Both the position numbers and the translations under genes were made by a program. Below are positions 21,243-33,044 of a stretch of DNA of 64,000 bases, piece by piece. This DNA is from Phaeotremella fagi. Taxonomy: Eukaryota > Basidiomycota > Tremellomycetes > Tremellales > Phaeotremellaceae. Positions within the stretch are counted from its first letter, which is position 1; each line of letters begins with the position of its first letter. The stretch covers positions 1,059,586 to 1,123,585 of the forward strand of contig BCHU01000007.1 in assembly GCA_001599715.1 (NCBI GenBank). The letters run 5' to 3'. Below the pieces are notes generated by a model that worked only from the letters and a program-made list of their open reading frames with translations, had not been told where the DNA came from and did no database searches.

Positions 21243-22022
21243 CTAGGCTTCTCCGTTTTCGATAGATTTCTTCTTGTATTGAACGATCTCGCCACGGGAG
21301 ATTGCCATCGTATAAACGCCAGATGTGATGACCATGTAAATAGCGCAATCGACACACTACGAATGATCAGTCCATAGAAACGTTATCTAAAGAGTATTGT
21401 ACCAACCTGATAAATCAAAATACCAATGAATCCAGTGAGGAAATAGTAGACAGCTCTGAAATGGAGTGATCGATGGATCGCCGTCCCTTCCAACTGCCGC
21501 CACATTTGAGTTTCAGTTTTCGGGTATGATTAATAGTTCAGAAAGGGACTTACGAATGGGACTGGTAGTTCTAACATTATAGCGAAGAGTGATAGAACTA
21601 ATGTGAATGATTGGAGGAGGGGGATGTTGACGATCACATCAACGAAGGGATGGGTGTTGGATCCGGGACTTGAGGGTGTGTTATTTTTTCGGATGTGTTC
21701 AGAATCAGTACTTACATGAGTCCAGCGGGTCCAAGAGTTCCACCACTGTCGGCTGATTAGTTTCAAAAACTACAGTCAGATGTTGAACCCTACTCACATC
21801 ATATCCCAGAAGAATTTCCTATATAAGAAAGCCCAGAAACTCGCTGGTTCACGATCAGTCGTTATTCCATCACTAACAGTCATGATAGGATTGATTCTCA
21901 CCCCATAACATATCTAATTTAGTCAGTCCTGATTCATTTCTCAAACATGATATCTTGAACTTACAGGTCGAAGCCGATAACGCTAACAATCTAGCCCAAT
22001 GGTGAAGGACTAAATTTCCCAT
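21243..22022 (-). CDS. Four-helix membrane protein of a basidiomycete family (believed DUF7727)
   Basis: Short exons splice cleanly to about 153 residues starting MGNLVLHHWARLLALSAS. The diagnostic core is TYMLWASFWAFLYRKFFWD, then GLIPGSNTHPFVDVIVNIP, LFAIMLELPVPFLEGTAIHR and a final hydrophobic segment (YYFLTGFIGILIYQ). From memory this matches a small fungal membrane family in which YRKFFWDF, the E-x-P-x-P-x-L turn and GTxIHRS are conserved; I believe it is catalogued as DUF7727, but I could not check. Function is unknown. Every intron has a GT donor and AG acceptor, and the frame holds throughout. The C-terminus is short and charged (KKKSIENGEA). Confidence 0.8.
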
Positions 22023-22522
22023 TTTTCCAATTAAGAATTAATACCTTTTGTTCCAGGGTTCCTGACTAACCAGTAGTCAAAGTCTTCTCAGAGAACGATC
22101 TCACTATCCAGTAGCGATCCGACACAAAGGTTTAAACGAAGGTAGAAATATAAGCAGTGAAGATTAATGGCTGACCAGCAGTCTTTGGGGGAAGAGCAAC
22201 GAACACAGACGAAAAACGAGAAAACACCCCTGTCGGAAATGATAGAACAAAGAAATCGATTAATTATCAAAAGGACAACAGAACGGGAATATCGTGAGAA
22301 GCTTTTTGCATTAAGTATCCAGGTGTATGTTGCCCGGGTAATGGGGTTTGGTTGACGACTCGTCGATTTGACGACGGTTGCCACGGAAAAGAATGGGTTG
22401 CCACTTTTTACCTGTACGACCGGGGTTTTCATGACAACAGATTAAATTTGTATAAGACTGACTGGGGAGATAATGAATTGATACATGGATACGGAACAGT
22501 GATAGAATGGTAAGGATACAAA
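22023..22522. other. Intergenic region with one small charged ORF
   Basis: About 500 bases between two reverse-strand membrane-protein genes. A forward ORF at 22167-22355 (MADQQSLGEEQ, then a basic helix) reads protein-like for about 50 codons and has a possible gtgtat donor at its end. Without a partner exon I do not call it a gene. Confidence 0.4.
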
Positions 22523-23392
22523 TTAAAGGATGGATGTTAGTGTTGAATAACTCCTGTAACAAGGTTCAGCTTTGTTACAAATTAGTAGTTCCGTTTGATA
22601 CGTACGAGATGATGAGTACAAGAACTTGAATCAATGCCCATAACAACGGAACCCATCTACTCAACGTATCAGTCTACTCACCAAAGATCGATTCGGAAGA
22701 AAAAACACTCTACTCACGTTGACATATTAAACCCCCCAGCAGAATACACAGCAGCCAAAGCAAACCCAACAACCGTAGCACTAGCCAAAGCGACCAAAGC
22801 AGCCACAGCAACCATAATCAGAGGAATCAAAAACAACGGCCATAGAGGTGGACGTTTCCTTCTGAATCTCGATCTAACGATTGGGATGGACGGTGGATAA
22901 GTCGGTTTGGTGGAGGTGTTGTTCGTCGTTCGACGGGAGAATCTGCCTGGAAGTTTCGTTAATGGGGTCGGGGGCTCGTAGGTCGTTTCTTCTAATTTTT
23001 GGGGTGGTCGGAAGAGGGTTAGGGAGAGGAGGGAGGTGAAGGTCGCTATTAGACTTGAGACTAGGAAGATTCCTCCGAGGATTGATAGGGTCCAGTAGAA
23101 GGTGAATCTCCATATTGCTAGATGGATGTGAGGTTAGTTTTGGCTTCTTGTCTTCTAGAATGGGATAAGATATGTTGTACCTTCAGCTTCGTATAGGAAG
23201 ATACCTTCTTGATCGAATGTTGATGATAAAGTCGGGATGTACAAGGAAGGCCATGGTGGAGTTACATAACCTTGAGGAACGGTTACACTAGGCTATATTG
23301 GTTGATCAGATCTGTTATTCCATGCCTTTCCACCAGAATGGTATACATACTGAGCCTGATGATGGATCGAACGTAGATACTACTTGACCCAT
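22523..23392 (-). CDS. Integral membrane protein with about three transmembrane segments, unknown function
   Basis: Exons join to roughly 220 residues starting MGQVVSTFDPSSGS. A conserved-looking luminal stretch follows (YVTPPWPSLYIPTLS, then FDQEGIFLYEAE). Next comes a first hydrophobic segment (FYWTLSILGGIFLVSSLIA), a basic Pro/Thr-rich loop (FRRKRPPLWP), a second Ala/Val-rich segment and a third (PLLWALIQVLVLIIS) near the C-terminus. GQVVST at the N-terminus places a Gly at position 2, so N-myristoylation is possible. I do not recognise the family. It is divergent from eIF2B beta over about 230 bases. Confidence 0.7.
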
Positions 23393-23624
23393 TGTTGCTA
23401 TGCATCCATGGTTGTTGGTGGTGTTGCTGTTGTTGTTACTGGTGATGATGTTGAAGGAACAACATCCTTAAATGGGGGATCGATTAAGTTTATATAATGT
23501 TCAAGGTTGCTTTCTACTCGATTTCTTTGTTCCAACTTTTGCATTGTCTGAATACATCTTTTCATCAGAATCAGCTTCTAGTCCTACGTCAAAGCATTCC
23601 AAACACATAGGTAGTAGACCAAAA

Positions 23625-25346
23625 ATGGCAGCTGAACCTGTATCTGTAAGTTTGCCCGTTATTTGAAGAAAGCAAGCTGACAAACTCAACAGCGAACGGT
23701 CGAAGCGTATGTCAGATTGTCAGAGCCACTCGTCAACAAATTACGGAGGCGGTAGGTATCCTCTTGCCCAGTTCATCAGGACTTCTTGCTCATTTGTATC
23801 TAGGCAAGTCGTTGGATCACGAAATGTAGCTCTAGCTACTGCATCTCTTATACAGAATGTCGTCAGAAGTGCTAGATATTCAACAATTTTCGAACTGATC
23901 AGCTTGATTCAACAAATTGGTAAAAAGATTATCGAAGCTAATCCAAAAGGTGAGCTTTCACTTGGTTTACCTCGATCAAAGCTCACTACTTTCTAGAACT
24001 CGCATCCGGTAACATCATCCGAAGAATCCTACGACTTATAAAAGAAGAATACAGAGCTGCAGCAGCAGCCCATCTTTCTGCCCCACCCTCAACACCCGGT
24101 ACCCCATATCTAGGACCAGAAACACCAGGTCTACACGTCCCCCCTACACATTACCTGTCAACAGAATATCAATTCAATCAATCAGTCCAACTCCCAACCT
24201 CCTCCAACGTCCTTTCACCACCCCACGAGAATCTCAATCGACAAACCAGTCTAAGCAATTTCGTAGCCATGCGACATAGTCGCGCGCAACTCGAGCGATC
24301 AGGTTCAGTTCTAGATCTATCTTCAGCGACTTCGTCGCTCTTCATAGCAAATGGGAATGGGACTACACCACCTCGACAATCTTCTATTGACAGTTTCCAT
24401 GGTCGTAGGGAATCTGGTACGGCTGGATTCAGTTGGATAGAGAATGAATTGGCTAAAGAACAGAATGATTTCGCTAAGCAATCGGGGAAGTTGAAGCCTG
24501 TTCTGATACAGGCTATTGACGAAGTGGTGAATGAACTAGAAACTACCCATGAGGACGTGGCAAGAGGTGCTAGAGAACATATCCATTCGTCGTAAGTCTG
24601 CGATCAGATTTGTTAGACTTTCCGTTAACTGACTATTTCCTTCAGCGAAATCATCTTAACCATGGGACATTCCAAAACAGTGGAAGCGTTCTTGAAACAA
24701 GCGTTCAAAGACAGGAAATTTACCGTCATAGTAGCCGAATCAGCTCCATCGTAAGTCGTCCCCTCCCCCCATCCCTCCCTAAATTCAAATTCCTCAAAAC
24801 TAACCCAAACCAGTTACCTAGGTCATTCAATGGCAACCTCCCTCTCCCAATCCGGAATCCCAACAATCCTAATCCCCGATTCATCAATCCACGCGATAAT
24901 GCCCCGAATAACCAAAATCATCTTAGGCTGTCACAGCGTCTTAGCCAACGGCGGTCTCTTCGCTCTATCCGGAACACTAGCTTGTGCCCTAGCCGCTCGC
25001 GCTCATTCGAAACCTGTCGTGATTACAACGGGACAATTCAAGTTTGCACCAGCTTGGAATCTTTATCATGATTATGCGGCTGTTGATTTTCAGGGTCCGG
25101 GGGAGGTTGTTGGGTATAGTGGATCGGGGGGTGGTGGGGGGATTGATGGTGTTGAAGTTTCGGATCCTTATTATGATTATTTGAGACCTGAATTAATCAA
25201 TTTGTTTGTTACCAATGAGTCAGTTTTTATTTGTTGGGCCTTGTGGAGCTTGAATAACTGATTATGGTTATAGGGGTGATCATTCACCGTCATACATTTA
25301 CCGAATAATACGTGAAGCGTATGATGAAGAGGATCTGGAGCTATGA
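23625..25346 (+). CDS. GCD7: Translation initiation factor eIF2B subunit beta
   Basis: A multi-exon gene for the regulatory beta subunit of eIF2B, the nucleotide exchange factor for eIF2. The N-terminal helical domain reads [20 protein letters not shown] and [15 protein letters not shown]. The C-terminal Rossmann-like domain has [52 protein letters not shown] and a final acidic YDEEDLEL. Between the two domains lies a long Ser/Pro/Thr-rich insertion ([14 protein letters not shown] onward), so the protein is about 460 residues against about 380 in yeast. MAAEPVS is chosen as the start because it sits directly before the family N-terminus; an in-frame ATG at 23472 would add 51 untypical residues. 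Confidence 0.92.
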
Positions 25347-25495
25347 CCATAGTTTTTTCTAGGTAATGATCAACCACGTAAAGATATGGATATAATGCAT
25401 TCAACATCTTGGTATATAATATGAAAGGTATATCACGTTGATTTGGTATAAATAACTCCATGTCGACTATCAAGAAAACAAAGATTTACGATTTC

Positions 25496-28275
25496 GGTCT
25501 GGAAGACAAAACGTCGAAGAAAGCTGACTGAGGAATATCGATGTTACCAGCCAATCTCTTGAGACGCTATAAAAGAAATCAGATCAGGTGTAAATGTTCG
25601 TGAACGACAAACTTACCTTTTTGCCTTCCTTCTGCTTATTCAGATGTTTCATTTTCCTCTCATAATGACCTAAATTCAGGTTAATTCAGATATCCCATGA
25701 TACCTATTCAAAGAATGCAGTCCACTTACCACCATACAAACCCGCCGTTACATCTTTCCTCATCGCTGATAATGATTCCCTAGCAATCACTTTATTTCCA
25801 ATAGCGGCTTGTATAGCAAGTTCAAATAATTGTTTAGGCAGTACGTCCTCTACACGATATCCAGTCAGTCCTACGATGTGTGGGAAAGAAGAAGAAAGAA
25901 GACTCACTCAATTTCTTTACCCATGCTCGTCCTACTGAGACAGCTGCACTTCTATGTACGATCATTGCCAATGCGTCTACCGGTTTACCGTTTAATAACA
26001 TGTTAAGCTAAGTCTTGATCAGCTTCGTCCTACGACATTGATGGAAAAGCTGACACTAACCTTGACAAGATCTGATGGGACGTATCCAGCTTCTTCATAA
26101 TCGAAGGAAGCGAATCCAGAACTTGCACTTTTGAGTTCAGAAAAGAAGTCCGTTACGATTTCTAAATATCAGAGTTAACTATAGGTATCGCTAAAATCGG
26201 AGCAAAGATACTTGCCAGACAAAGGTAGAGTGTATCTCAGAATAGCCCTGTCCGTGGCCTCAAGGAATCGATATTCGACCTGAACACCACGATATCTAGC
26301 ACAAAGATCCATCATCTCCCCTATATACTGCGAAGGAACGAAGATAGTTGCATTGACGATAGGTTCTTCTATACCTATAACTCTCGAAGCGGGATCTGAC
26401 GTATCTGGGAATTCTGCTGGATTCGAAATGAAGGTCTGTTTGTTTCGATATAGGAGTTTATAGGGTACGGTGGGGGCTGTTATTATCACTTCGGAGGAGT
26501 ATTCGTCCTCTAGTCTTTGACGACTAATGGGGTTTTAGTTCGGGTTGTAACGTTACTGGGTTTTGGGTAACTTACAAGACGTCCATGTGTAATGTTCCCA
26601 GAAATCCTAGACGACATCCTTGGCCTAACGCGGCCGAGGATTCTCGTTGAACAGAGACTGTGGTGGATGAGTAAAGGCTAATGAGCAATTGAGCTTACCA
26701 CTTCGATCATTCAGTGTCAGCTGTTAAGTTGGTCAGTTGGTTGACAAGACACAGTGTACCACGATAACTCACTCTACCGATCGATTCCTCAAGTTTAGGA
26801 AATTCTGAACTCTCTACTGGGAACACTCCAGCGTATACCTGTAGAGGATTAGATCCGCGAATGTTTAAGTATACTCACCATCGCTTTCATAGGTTTGAAC
26901 CCTGGTAGGGGATCGACGGTCTTGCCGGACCAACATATCGTATCGCCAATATGAGCTAGATGATGATAAGACAACGGACAGAGAATTTAAGACATCAACA
27001 AACCTTCATCAGAATTTTTCATATTGCAAACAAGGTATCTGATCGTTATATCAGAGAAGCTCTCGGATGATGACGCCATTCAACTCACCCAACTTGTCCA
27101 TCGCGAAGAACGTCAACAGGAACTTCTTCAGGATTATATATCCCAACCTCCAAAATCTCATATTTCTTATCAGCCTGTAGGAAATGTACTTTATCTCCTT
27201 TCTTGAGGGATCCCGAGAATATCCTGACTAAAGATACGACACCTCGAAATCGATCATAGCTGTAATAATTAGATAATCCCGAAGGGCGATATGCTCACAA
27301 AGTATCAAATATCAATCCTCTTAATTTCCCATCGTCATCCGTCCATTGTTTCGGGGATGGTAAACCATCGATGATATTGTTCAACACTTTATCGACGCCT
27401 AGACCAGATTTCGCACTTATCATCATATGAGTTTCTTTCGGTAGGTTTAGAGATGAAGCGATTTGATCAGAAGTGACTTCTGGTGATGCATGCGGTAGAT
27501 CAACTTTGTTTATCACGGGTAATAATTTCAGATTGGCTTCTGTTGCATGATGAAAAACAGAGAGTGTCTGAGCTTGAATCCCCTCTATACGATTGTTAGT
27601 TTATTCCAAAAGAGAAAACTCTTTTACGCACGAGTACAATCAACCAACAACAATCCACCTTCACAAGCTCCTAGACTTCTTGAAACCTCGTAACTGAAAT
27701 CTACATGACCTGGTGTATCGATGAGATTGATTAGATAACGATGACCATCCGTGTGTTCATGTATTATAGATACAGTTTGAGCTTTAACGGTGATACCTCT
27801 TTCACGTTCTACCTTGAGTTTATCTAGGAATTGAGGTGATGAAGTTTCGGGTAACGTGTTAGTCATCTGTACATGATGTTTTAGCTTTGGACCAAAAGAA
27901 AAAGTCATAGCTAAAACTCACCTGTAGCAACCTGTCTGCCAACGTCGATTTTCCATGATCTATATGAGCGATAACTGACATGTTCCGTATTCTTTCAGGA
28001 GGGAATTCGTCCATGTCAACTTTCCTATTCCTGATAGATCCAGAAGATGAAGCTTGGACATTCAATTTCGAGAATGTCTGGAATTGTCGAAAGGGATTTG
28101 TTGACACTCGGGAAAAACCTTGATTCGAGAACGAAATACATGAACTGAATCTGGAAGGTTGAGTTGAGAAGTTTCCTTTCGACACTGTCAACGATGATCG
28201 TAGTATACCTTTTCGACATGTTGAACATAGCGCTCTTGTGACTGTTGAAGTTGAAGAGATCATTACGATGCCCAA
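25496..28275 (-). CDS. GUF1: Mitochondrial translation GTPase GUF1 (LepA/EF4)
   Basis: An intron-rich gene of roughly 650-700 residues. A basic, Ser-rich leader ([13 protein letters not shown], then [10 protein letters not shown]) is a typical mitochondrial presequence. The G domain has [20 protein letters not shown] (P loop), [12 protein letters not shown] (switch I region), [18 protein letters not shown] (G3) and [11 protein letters not shown] (G4). The C-terminus shows AGLYGG, then a basic [17 protein letters not shown] segment typical of LepA/GUF1 proteins. The enzyme binds mitochondrial ribosomes and promotes back-translocation, supporting translation under stress. Two ATGs four codons apart could start it. 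It is divergent from the mitochondrial cysteine synthase. Confidence 0.92.
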
Positions 28276-28579
28276 TTGCCCAGCTCAACCTTTTTCTTGT
28301 GTCTATTAGAGATATTAGAGTGATAGAGATGCATTTTTGCTCTAACATCTTTGGAAATTATGGATCAATCCACGTGGAGAAGTAACGGACATCCGAAGCA
28401 ACTCCGTTATTGTGACGCTGGTGCCTGAGTTGCGTGATCGGTTAATACGAATATTCGGAATCCAACTTATAAGTTGATCTTATGCTGAGCAATTTCTTCA
28501 CTTTTCTTTCTCTACATCTTTCTTGCTCTCTTCTCATATTCTATATCCTACCTCTTGTGGATTACTCCCTACTCTCAGT

Positions 28580-29854
28580 ATGGTACGAGCATCGATGTTG
28601 AGGTCAGCTTTGAGACCCTTGGCTAGATCCTACGCCACATCAATTACTGGTTTTGGTAAAGAGGTTGAAGGTTTCGTTGGAGCAGTCGGAAACACTCCAT
28701 TAGTAAGTCAATTTGACACAGATCAAATACAACCACTTACACCAATCAGATAAGACTAAATAAACTATCCAAAGAAACAGGATCGAACATCCTTGCCAAA
28801 GCTGAATTCATGTCTCCAGGAGGATCGATCAAAGATCGAGCAGCTCTATATCTAGTTAAAGACGCTGAAGCGAAAGGTTTACTTAAACCTGGTGGAACTG
28901 TCGTTGAAGGAACAGCTGGAAATACTGGTATCGGTTTGGCACATGTTTGCAGAAGTAAAGGATATCAATGTGTCATCTATATGCCCGATACCCAAAGTCA
29001 AGAGAAGATTGATCTGTTGAGAATGCTTGGTGCGGATGTTAGACCTGTCCCTGGTAAGTGGTGTTTTCGTTGGATGAGAGCCCATTAAACGTATACTATG
29101 ATCACATCCACTAACTCAATCTAGCTGTTGCTTTCGATAACCCCCAAAACTACAATCACCAAGCCAAAAGATTTGCCGATTCCCTACCAAACGCCGTATG
29201 GACCAATCAATTCGACAACACCGCCAACCGAGAAGCCCATATCCTAACAACAGGACCTGAAATCTGGGAACAAACCAACGGAGGTAACCTGGACGCCTTC
29301 ATCTGTGCAACAGGTACAGGAGGTACATTAGCCGGTGTCACACGTTATCTAAAAGAGAAATCAGAAGGCAGAGTCGAAGGTTGGTTAGCTGATCCTCCTG
29401 GATCAGTTTTATTCAATCTAGTCGAAAACGGAGTCAAGGAACGGGTTGGCAATGGATCGATTACTGAGGGTATTGGACAAGGTCGTGTTACGGATAATCT
29501 GGCTCCTGATTTGAGCTTGTTATCGGGTGCTATTCATATCCCTGATGCGAAATCTATCGAGATGATCTATAGATTACTTCACGAGGAGGGTTTATATGTC
29601 GGTGCCTCGTCTGCTTTGAATGTGGTTGCTGCTGTCGAATTGGCGAAGAAGAAAGGAAAGGGTAGTACCATTGTTACCGTACTATGTGATGGAGCTTATA
29701 GGTGTGTGAAGTTGAATCTCGTTAAAATGTCTTGAAGCTGATCGTGAATTTCCACAGGTATCAAGCAAGATTATTTTCCAGAGTATGGCTACAATCCAAA
29801 GATCTCCTCCAACACATTCCAGAACACCTACAAAAATACATTGTCCTACCATAG
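28580..29854 (+). CDS. Cysteine synthase (O-acetylserine sulfhydrylase), probably mitochondrial
   Basis: A PLP-dependent beta-family enzyme making cysteine from O-acetylserine and sulfide. The leader [20 protein letters not shown] is a typical mitochondrial presequence. Active-site features: [20 protein letters not shown] with the PLP lysine in [21 protein letters not shown] with the substrate Asn loop, [18 protein letters not shown] for the phosphate-binding loop, and [11 protein letters not shown]. The ending [17 protein letters not shown] matches the fungal mitochondrial subgroup, which carries a short extra C-terminus relative to bacterial CysK. The start is the first ATG in frame. It ends only 64 bases from the stop codon of the convergent SH3-PX gene. 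Confidence 0.92.
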
Positions 29855-29918
29855 TTCCCCAACCTAACATAACAAAGTACTTTACATTATGCAATAACAT
29901 ATGACCCAATGGTAACGT

Positions 29919-32742
29919 TTACCAAAACAAAGAACTCCCCATCCCCCTACCCCTCGTATCCCAAACATGAGGTCCAGCCAAAGGTAAAGTCGAAGCTTGA
30001 TGAGGACCACCCAATTGAGCTTCGAATCTCGATACCAAAATCGGTCCTTCCGAGCTCGAAATATCATCCAAAGCCAGACGACCTTTCTCGAGTCGTTCGA
30101 CAATCCGTCGATGATGTGAGATACAATGGTCAAAATACGTTCTCATCCAATCTCGAAATCCCTCTTTGGAAGTGTGTTCATGTTCCATCTCCGCCAAGGT
30201 CGTGTTCAAGATCGTCTCACAACGTGAAAGTATACCTTCTTGTTTCTGATTATCTGTCTGGCATTTATGTTCAGGACGAAGAATGGTTGTGCGAGGGTTT
30301 GACTTACATGTTGATTTGATTTCGTAGAGTTGTATCGTGCCAATGTGGCTTTGTGGATATCGATGATAGACTATATCGTTGTTATCAGCTTCGAGTCTCA
30401 CATCCGGGAGTTGAAGTTTAGCTGTTCAACATACAGCATATCTTTTTGATGAATGTGCGAATTCTTTCAAATTGTTCTGCAGCTCCAAAAGCGTAGTTCG
30501 AGCCTATTAACACCCCATCAGATTAATATCACAATAGTAGATTCAAAGGGGGACGCACGAATCGATCATGCAAATCAGCGACGTCCTGTAAAACCTCAAC
30601 AGAGTTCTTGATACCATTCGTCAGACCATGACAACCTATCAATCAACCCTAATATCATAAAAAGCAAAATAGATTGATCCTCACTATCACAAGATTCTTT
30701 CCAGCACCAAACATTATCCGAATTGGTGGCATCCACTTCATCAGGTAAATCTCTAACGAATCTGTCTACACCTTCTTGATTTGGTTTCACGATTTTCGAA
30801 GGTCCAAGTTTACGACCTGTGATTAAGGATAGTAACGTGTACGAAATCATTCTTTGGGTGTTTGAATTGTCTTCAGACACTTTTCAGTACTATAGTTTGG
30901 TTCGATGAACAAACCCTTTTCGATTTCCCGTACTTTCTGCCAGAGGTTCCGTAAATCTTCTACACCCCTATCAAAGGATTTCAAATGATTATCAAATCTG
31001 TTGATCGTCCTTTCCAGTTCTTCAGGATCGTGATCAAGATCAATGTTGAAGTCAGGATGAAAGATGCTAATAAAACGGTGAATCGTGAATATCGAATCTT
31101 GACTTGATGAATTGACCCACTTCGAATAGAAATTACTCCCCTCAGCGACCAGCGGTAAATCTTGACCCCATTCCTTCCATTAACTCTAAATCCAAATGGA
31201 CAAAACCTACCTCCTCATCGCCCAAAAACCCCATAACCACCTCCGAACCCCGTAAAACAGGATGTCCAACCACCCCTCTCAACCAAATTTCCAAATCGAT
31301 CCGTCGATTCTCTATAAATCCTCCTTCCTCATACTCGGAAATCATCGACAAAGGGAACAAAGAATGTTTATCTGGTAGTGGTGGGATGTTTAGTCCTGAG
31401 TAATTTGTTTTGAGAAATGTGTGGAGAGTTTGGAAATTCGAATATCTCCTTGTTACTTGGAGATGTTTTGGGTTGGTGAATTGGGAGTTTGGAGGGGTGG
31501 TTGTGGTCGATGTTGATAGTTCTTTTGGATGATCTGCTTGGGAATGAGGGAGGGTTGAAGTTATTGAATCTGGTTTTGATCAGTTTTGACCTCACGAAGT
31601 CATTAACTGACATGTATAATAAGTCCCTCCTTTCTCATCTTGACATCGTAAAGGTGAATGAACTTCTACCTCGAACTTTGGTATCTTGATCTCCCAACTA
31701 GGACCAGAGGTTATATACATTTTCCTTCCCTCGATGAGTGTATGAAGATCGATCTCGGTTGAAGAAGGTCGCGGCAGACCTTCATATTTTGGGTGTTCTT
31801 TGGAAGGGGTGATACCATTCAATATCTAGTTCATATCTGTGTTAGTTCTTTACTGTTCTTGGAATATACTTGTAGATCGGTTGAGTACGGTCATAGACTT
31901 ACCCAATCTTCAGCTCCTGATTGAACGAAAGCAGAGTATCTACACCCTATCAGCTGTTAATCTTCTACTTCTGACAAGTAACAACATCTGAAAAATATGC
32001 ACCCATACTCACCGATTCAAACTCCTCTCCCCAATAATACTTCTCTTCAACCATTCCAACCCACCACTCTGAATCTGTAACCCCTCATCAACGCTCCCAC
32101 CCGAAACAGAACCCCCACCTCCACCAAAATAACCACTCCCACCTCCATCCAAAAACCCAGAATGTAAACCAGGCGAAAGTCTGAATCCCGAAGTAACGAC
32201 GTAATAATCAATTGGACATAGACCTATTTCACCTGTTGATCTGATTTCAACCATTGACCAGCCGTTACCTATTTGTTTTTTATGGATGATGAGGGAAGTG
32301 TTGGGTTCGAATGTTCTTCGTACAGTTCAAATTCAGTTCTTTCGGTAGAAAGTGGTAGGGGGACGTACAGTTCATTTGGGTTTACCCCTTTGAACGGGTA
32401 TAGTGTTCTTGCATCTCTCAGTTCTTCTCTTTCGTTTTCTTTGTCTAAGAGTTGGAGGGAATTGAGATGATGACCATCTTTCAATGCTGTACTAGCTTTA
32501 AACCCAGCGTCAAACCCAATCTCACGATCTTCATTCTCGAAGCTGAAATCTTCGTGAACAGAACCATGCACTGTGTTTAGGATAGAGATTCTAGGAAATG
32601 ACAGTAAAGAGAGATGTGAAGGTTTGGGTGGGATCGGGGGTACGTCTTTCGTCGGCATTGTTGGGACGAAACCTGGAGTTGGTATTTGAGTTTGGGATGT
32701 GAATTCGGTTGGGATGGGGGCTTGATGGCTTGAGATGGTCAT
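29919..32742 (-). CDS. SH3-PX protein resembling sorting nexin 9 family
   Basis: A multi-exon gene of roughly 700-750 residues. The N-terminus has a Pro-rich patch (KDVPPIPPKPSHLSL). An SH3 domain follows: ARTLYPFKGVNPNEL, TFEPNTSLIIHKKQIGNGW, then GEIGLCPIDYYVV, split by an intron whose removal restores the fold exactly. After a Gly/Ser linker comes a PX domain: WEIKIPKFEVEVHSP, RRYSNFQTLHTFLKTNYSG and IPPLPDKHSLFPLS, with the phosphoinositide-contact RRYS. The rest is helical and charged (EELERTINRFDNHLKSFDRG), where SNX9 proteins have a BAR domain. SH3-PX-BAR proteins link phosphoinositides to actin and membrane scission. The C-terminal BAR identity is inferred. Confidence 0.8.
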
Positions 32743-33044
32743 TTTGGAAATGTTGGTACTTTTGAATTATATCTTGTATCAAATTCAATTGTGGTTTTTA
32801 TTAATGTTGACAATGATGGGGTAAGCCTTAATTAACAGTTAAGCGTAATACAAGTACAGTACTTCCACCCGAAACATGAGCACACGCCCAACGCACAGGC
32901 TGCATAAAGGGGTACCGTTAGCATTATATCTTTGAATTCCCCAGTAAATTGCGCATAGATACATTTAATGAACTATATATACTATCAAGTTATTCAGTAA
33001 TTGAACTTTTCCTTCATTTCCCCAAATCCTGTCGTATTCGACAC
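32743..33044. other. Intergenic region
   Basis: About 300 bases between the SH3-PX start and the stop of the downstream NAD(P)-binding gene. It contains AT-rich DNA and no supported feature. Confidence 0.5.

Noticed and set aside
22167..22355. 62-codon forward ORF between two membrane-protein genes
   Set aside because: It is charged and protein-like, but no partner exon or known family was found; kept as a note in the intergenic entry only.
23472..23624. In-frame upstream ATG for eIF2B beta
   Set aside because: It would add 51 residues unlike the family N-terminus; the ATG at 23625 sits directly before the conserved start.
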